Origin: Brachypodium distachyon
Taxonomy: Eukaryota; Streptophyta; Magnoliopsida; Poales; Poaceae
Reading direction: 5' to 3'
DNA: 64,000 bases
NCBI RefSeq assembly: GCF_000005505.3
Contig: NC_016133.3
Coordinates: forward strand, 25,193,008 to 25,257,007
A program made the position numbers and the translations under genes. The notes under the pieces were generated by a model that was not told the origin of the DNA, did not search any database, and saw only the letters and a list, made by a program, of their open reading frames with translations. Positions 58,973 through 64,000 of the stretch are shown piece by piece. Within the stretch, counting starts at the first letter, position 1. The number at the start of each line of letters is the position of its first letter.

Positions 58973-59664
58973 ATGGCAGGTTCTGACGATGATTTACAAG
59001 GCCACTCTCCACGCACAAAGGGCATTATTTCACATTTTGATCGCAAGCTTAGGCTCCGTAACGAGGAGCTGGATGAGGACGTTCGGGTTGCGAATGAGAG
59101 ACTTGGAACCTTGGAGAGCGCGCACATTGAAACAAATACCAAGCTAACATCTTTACAGAATTCTGTTGCTACCATTAGTACTTCTCTGGCAGAAATCACG
59201 ACGCAACTGGCGGCAATTGCTGCAACGACCATCGCTACACCGGGAGGAAACAATACACACAACCAGCGGACCGCTAATAACAGTACCTTCGCAAGCGAGG
59301 TTGAGGAGAACGACGACGACTACTCCGCGGATACGGAACACGACGGGGCCGTAAACCATCACAACGACCGTGATCATCGCCGAACTCGTTTCAACCGCCG
59401 AGGTATGGGACCGACACGACCTCACAGAGAGGAACATGACTTGCTGCATTCTATTAAACTTAAGGTTCCTCCTTTTGATGGAAAATATGACCCTGATGCT
59501 TACCTTACATGGGAATTAGAATTGAGTCAAAAATTTACTTGCCATGATTTTCCTGCTAATAAGAGGGTTAGGGCTGCTACTAGTGAGTTTACTGATTTTG
59601 CTTCTGTTTGGTGGCATGAGTATTGTATTGCACATCCTAACGCTATACCACCAACATGGGATGA
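58973..59664 (+). pseudogene. CRM-like gag, N-terminal part (before solo LTR insertion)
   Basis: The ORF starts at ATG 58973 (MAGSDDDLQGHSP). It has a coiled-coil-like stretch (about residues 25-85), an acidic linker, then the start of the gag core (LKVPPFDGKYDPDAYLTWEL, FASVWWHEY). It is interrupted after 59664 by a solo LTR. The reading frame on the far side (60712) is the continuation of the same gag core, so the insertion split a gene that was previously open. The interrupted frame runs on through LTR sequence to 60322, giving a chimeric frame with no expected function. Confidence 0.88.
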
Positions 59665-60706
59665 TGATATGGACATGCTAACCATGGATACGACCTTTGG
59701 TGCCCTCAATTCTATAATATTTGACAAGATTTATAATCAGGTGAATTCAAGTAGTAATTGTTTTCATTGTCATATTTATGAAGAGGCGGAGCTACTACTA
59801 TCTTGTTTCGTTTTATTACGTAGGCATCTTGTCGAGCTTTTCAAGTCCAAGGTGAAGATGAGATACGATGGAGGCGAACGGGAGGGCCAACAAGAATCAA
59901 GCATTCATACAGCTGAGAGGGAAGGATTTAAAGTGTACTTTGCAACAAATCAAACGGCACATGATTCGGAGCTTGCTAGAGAAAGATATCACGAATTAAA
60001 GTTGAATCCGATTCGGGTCCGAGCTGCCAGGAGACCCGAATTTGTTTTAATCACCCAGGCCGCATCCGGAGTCCAAATCAAGCAAACAAGTACTTGTTGG
60101 AAAGGTAATTACAAGACCTTTCCAACGGATCTGGCCCCATCAAGAGATTCGACTCGTGCTGACCGTGGCGGACAAAACAAGCTGACGGATCTGTTTTTCT
60201 GTTTTCTAAAGAGTTGTAGTTTGTTAGGAAAGTTAGAGATAGAGTTGGATTTCGGACTCCTTATTCAAGGTGGACGAAAATATCTCTCCCTTCTCCTTTA
60301 TATACCCCATGAGCCCCCCTAAGGAGCCTTGGGTTTTGTTTAGTTAAAAGTTAGCCATCGCTACTACTTCGTGTAATCGCGTGTGTCGGTTAGACCACCT
60401 GTTTTACCGTTTTCGGAACCCCAACTTATCGTCTCGTTGAGACATTGGTTTGATATAGTATATTCGCAATTTTAGATTGCATCCGCTATTTATCTTGTTC
60501 TTGCTTGTTCTTCGATTGCTTGCAGGAACAAAGACCTTCGTGGTCAGGTTGATCGTGCCCCGCGTGATCAATAACCCTCTGGAGTTGGTGTATCGATTGC
60601 TAAGGCGCTGCCTCCTAGGCCGTAGTCGGATCGTCAACGTCACCTCCTACCCCAAATCGAGAGTTATCAATCTCATCGAAAGATCGGGCCACTCACACCC
60701 GTATCA
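59665..60706 (+). mobile_element. CRM-type solo LTR, 1042 bp, inserted in gag
   Basis: It has termini TGATATGG and CCGTATCA with target duplication GATGA (59660-59664 and 60707-60711). TATA (TTTATATA) is at 60297-60304. It is the most complete LTR of the family in the window. Its first 650 bp are open in the frame starting DMDMLTMDTTFG and ending LLYIPHEPP. It interrupts the CRM-like gag. Confidence 0.95.
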
Positions 60707-62905
60707 GATGATTTGAAAAGAATTATGCGTGCTAGATATGTTCCTTCATACTATTCGCGTGACTTGTTAAAGAAACTACAACAATTAAGGCAAGGTAGTA
60801 ATTCTGTCCAAGATTATTATCAAGAAATGCAAAAGAACATGTTACGTTGTGGTTTAGTTGAGAATGAGGAAGCTGCTATGGCTAGATTCTTTGGTGGTTT
60901 AAATCGTGAAACTGCTGACATTGTTGATTATAAGGAGTATAATTCTATCAATCGATTGTTTCACATTGCTTGCAAAGCTGAAAGGGAAGTGCAGGGACGA
61001 CACGCGAACGCGCGGACTAACTTTTCTGCAGGTCGTACTTCCTCATGGGCAGCACGCAGCCCCGCTGCCCCTTCCACACGCCCAGCTGCACCCCCTACAT
61101 GTCCGGCTGTTCCGACTACTTCCACCAACAAGCAAAGTACCTCTACACCTACATCCGCAAAGGTTGGACCAGCAGCAACAAGAAATACACCCGCTGCATC
61201 TGCACAAAGTTCAGCAGCGTCCGTTGCTTCCACCGGACGGACCGGAGATAACCAATGTCGTAGGTGCAAAGGATACGGGCATTTTCAGCGGGACTGTCCA
61301 ACCAAACGCGTTATGATCATACGTGAAGACGGAGTATATGATTCAGCCAGTGATTTTGACGAAGCTACCTATGCTCTCATTGCCGAGGAAGAGCAAGAAG
61401 ACCCCGCTGCCCACCATGACGAGGAGTTAATGGGAGCTGAAGCCGCTGATCAGTACTTGAGTTTGATTGCACAACGCACCTTGAGCGTCCAAATGAGCCA
61501 CGCCGAACAAAATCAGCGGCATAACTTGTTCCAAACAAAAGGGGTCATCAAGGAGCGCGCTGTTCGTATCATCATAGATGGGGGAAGTTGCAATAATTTG
61601 GCCAGCACGGAGATGGTGGAAAAACTTGTTCTTACCACCAGGCCGCACCCCCACCCTTACTACGTTCAATGGTTTAACAACAGCGGTAAGCTCAAGGTAA
61701 CTAGAACAGTCCGTGCACACTTTACTATTGGTACATATTCTGATTTTGTGGATTGTGATGTGGTACCTATGCAAGCATGTTCTATGTTACTCGGTCGTCC
61801 ATGGCAATATGATACAGATTCTGTTCATCATGGTAGAACTAATCATTATTCTTTTATGCATGCTGGTAAGAAAATTGGTTTGAAACCTATGACTCCTGAA
61901 CAAATTGTGAAAGATGATCTTGCTAGAGCTAGTAGAGCAAAGAGCAAAGAGAAGAATAAGAGTGAGAACCATAATGTCGCTAAAGAATTTAAGCACCAAG
62001 CGTCTACTAGCAAATCTGAACCGAAACATGTTAATGAAATTAAATTGAAAGGTGCATGCTTGCTTGCAAGTAAATCCGATATTTCTGAGTTAGATACGAA
62101 TAATTCTGTTTGCTATGCATTCATTTGCAAAGAGGCTTTGTTTTCATTTGAGGATATGCCTCCCTCTTTGCCCCCTGCTGTTACTCACGTTTTGCAGGAG
62201 TATTCCGACATCTTTCCACAAGACGTACCACCAGGATTACCACCTATTCGAGGGATTGAACATCAAATTGATTTAATTCCTGGTGCTTCGCTGCCCAACC
62301 GTGCGCCCTACCGTACCAATCCAGAGGAGACGAAGGAGATTCAACGACAAGTTCAAGAATTGCTCGACAAAGGTTATATTCGTGAATCCCTTAGTCCTTG
62401 TGCTGTTCCTGTTATTTTGGTACCAAAGAAAGATGGTTCTTGGCGTATGTGTGTAGATTGTAGAGCTATTAATAACATTACTATTCGCTATCGTCACCCA
62501 ATTCCTAGACTTGATGATATGTTAGATGAATTAAGTGGCTCTACCGTGTTCTCTAAAGTTGATTTACGTAGTGGTTACCACCAAATTCGAATGAAATTAG
62601 GCGATGAATGGAAAACAGCATTTAAAACTAAGTTTGGACTATATGAGTGGTTAGTCATGCCTTTCGGTCTTACTAACGCACCTAGCACTTTCATGCGGTT
62701 AATGAACGAAGTTTTACGTGCTTTCATAGGACGATTTGTGGTGGTTTATTTTGATGATATATTGATTTACAGCAGCTCTTTAGAAGACCACTTGAATCAT
62801 TTACGTGCTGTTTTTGATGCTTTGAGAGATGCACGTTTGTTTGGTAACCTTGAGAAGTGCACCTTTTGCACCGATCGAGTTTCGTTTCTTGGCTATGTTG
62901 ACCTC
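60707..62905 (+). pseudogene. CRM-like gag-pol, continuation, truncated after reverse transcriptase
   Basis: The frame is open from 60713 to 62926. It contains the rest of the gag core (MRARYVPSYYSRDLLKKL, MLRCGLVENEEAAMARFFGG), an Ala/Pro/Thr-rich linker, a CCHC knuckle CRRCKGYGHFQRDC (61256), a protease-like IIIDGGSCNN (61577) and RT with RESLSPCAVPVILVPKKDG, RMCVDCRAINN and YFDD (62747-62758). The RESLSPCAVP and DGGSCNN forms are those I associate with the CRM clade of chromoviruses, which target grass centromeres. After FLGYV the frame enters satellite at about 62905. RNase H, integrase and the 3' LTR are absent. The copy is dead through both the solo LTR insertion and the truncation. Confidence 0.9.
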
Positions 62906-63373
62906 AAATGGACACGTTCCGTATAGAAGTTTAGCACCGATTCCGATTTGCCCGAATTTTCCGTCCTAGTGAGGGACCATGCCTAGCGAATCCTTACAAG
63001 CGGTCTAGTCGTGTTTTGCTTCGATGAGTAGCTTTGTATGGTGTGCTCATCCTAGGACCTCAAATGGACACGTTCCGGATCAAAGTTTAGCACCGACTCC
63101 GATTTGCCCGAATTGTCCGTCCTAGTGAGGTACCATGCCTAGCGAGTCCGTACAAGTTGTCTAGTCTTGTTTCGCTTCGATGAGTAGCTTTGTTTGCTGT
63201 GCTCATCCTAGGACCTCAAATGGACACGTTCCGGATGAAAGGTTAGCACCGACTCTGATTTGGCCGGATTGTCCGTCCTAGTGAGGGACCATGGCTGCAA
63301 GTCCGTACAAGTGGTCTCGTCTTGTTTCGCTTCGATGGGTAGCTTTGTTCCGTGTGCTCATCCTAGTTCCTCA
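62906..63373 (+). repeat. 156-bp satellite, short block (3 monomers)
   Basis: Exactly about three monomers (468 bp) lie in the common orientation between the truncated CRM-like RT and an inverted retroelement fragment. The left joint is TATGTTG|ACCTCAAATGG. The right joint is TTCCTCAA|TATGCG with CAA shared. Confidence 0.93.
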
Positions 63374-63816
63374 ATATGCGTCAATGTGCAATCATGCCAT
63401 AAGTTATTTGTCGTACAACTATCACCAATATTAGAGGTCATATCAAAATGATTGAGCATACACAAAATATTGTTGTCTCTCAAATCAACCTCGCTTGCGA
63501 AGGTACCGTTATTAGCGGTCCGCTGGTTGTGTGTATTGTTTCCTCCCGGTGTAGCGATGGTCGTTGCAGCAATTGCCGCCAGTTGCCTCGTGATTTCTGC
63601 CAGAGAAGTACTAATGGTAGCAACAGAATTCTGTAAAGATGTTAGCTTGGTATTTGTTTCAATGTGCGCGCTCTCCAAGGTTCCAAGTCTCTCATTCGCA
63701 ACCCGAACGTCCTCATCCAGCTCCTCGTTACGGAGCCTAAGCTTGCGATCAAAATGTGAAATAATGCCCTTTGTGCGTGGAGAGTGGCCTTGTAAATCAT
63801 CGTCAGAACCTGCCAT
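63374..63816 (-). pseudogene. Inverted chimera of CRM-like gag N-terminus and gag-only ORF
   Basis: The minus-strand frame starts at ATG 63816 (MAGSDDDLQGHSP). It matches the first about 110 residues of the gag at 58973 with two visible changes. At about 63486 it jumps, in frame, into the gag-only ORF (DLRDNNILCMLNHFDMTSNI), and at 63373 into satellite. The inner joint shares TCAA. Neither part is complete. It is a rearranged remnant and not a working gene. Confidence 0.85.
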
Positions 63817-64000
63817 CGTTAGGAGAAAACAAGAAACAAATCACAAGGAAAAGTCCCTATGCACTACTAGGATGTGGGGTTCCAAAGATCACTCCACTCA
63901 ACTTTTAATCAAGTTCTTACTCGTTCTTACCCAGCAAACAGGAAGGTGATGGCCAGCGGCGAGAACAAGCCCTCCGAAGATTAGTGTATCGATGCCTCGA
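63817..64000 (-). other. Inverted leader of the CRM-like family (continues beyond window)
   Basis: The reverse complement matches 58795-58972, directly upstream of the gag start. It shows that the inverted chimera belongs to an element extending to the right of the window. Confidence 0.85.

Noticed and set aside
61571..61600. Protease DGG (IIIDGGSCNN) as a broken DTG active site
   Set aside because: The DGGSCNN form is what I recall for CRM-clade elements, so it is probably normal for the clade and not a defect.
14233..63373. CENP-B box in the satellite
   Set aside because: No TTCG-N4-A-N2-CGGG match was found in the monomers I read.

Overview
This is plant nuclear DNA, almost certainly from a grass (Poaceae). 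No host protein-coding gene, rRNA, tRNA or organellar segment can be supported. The content is a centromere-like mixture: a tandem satellite with a monomer of about 156 bp, broken up by Ty3/gypsy LTR retrotransposons of two kinds. One kind is Tekay/Del-like chromoviruses with very long LTRs and an extra ORF (orf0) before gag. The other is a CRM-like (centromeric retrotransposon) family with LTRs of about 1.0 kb, accompanied by a gag-only partner family. The monomer length is in the class of known grass centromere satellites (CentC 156 bp, CentO 155 bp), but I do not recognise the sequence as CentO or CentC, so the species is left open.

Layout. 1-13858: a nested Tekay-like element. Its left LTR (210-806 and 4470-5172) is split by a 3.66-kb solo LTR of another family (807-4464, target duplication CTTGA). 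Its internal region has orf0 (5533-6279) and a decayed gag-pol (6520-10619). Its right LTR is split by a CRM-type solo LTR (10981-12014, TGAAG). 13859-14235: a stray pol fragment. 14233-16824: satellite block 1. 16825-17205: start of a CRM-type LTR, into which a second Tekay-like element is inserted (17206-24968; LTR, orf0, gag-pol cut off after RNase H). 24969-41544: the main satellite region, including a 2164-bp unit containing a captured retroelement fragment that is tandemly duplicated with about one base change. 41545-49683: nested and inverted CRM-type LTRs and the gag-only element. 49684-55726: satellite block with a 5-monomer higher-order repeat. 55727-62905: truncated gag-only element, a shared LTR, then a CRM-like gag-pol interrupted by a solo LTR (TSD GATGA) and cut off after reverse transcriptase. 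62906-64000: a short satellite piece and an inverted chimeric gag fragment.

How the parts relate. The gag-only element and the CRM-like element share LTR, primer-binding site and leader but differ in their ORFs, so they look like a non-autonomous/autonomous pair. The gag-only ORF carries a long C-terminal domain I do not recognise and runs in frame into the 3' LTR. The long Tekay-type LTRs share a leader layout: a GC-rich exon ending in GGTGAGC, a 60-85 nt second exon ending in AG|GCAAGY, and orf0 and gag start codons that directly follow splice-acceptor-like AG. Satellite-retroelement boundaries mostly show 3-5 bp microhomology, so the region appears to be remodelled by transposition, LTR-LTR recombination, microhomology joining and local satellite amplification.
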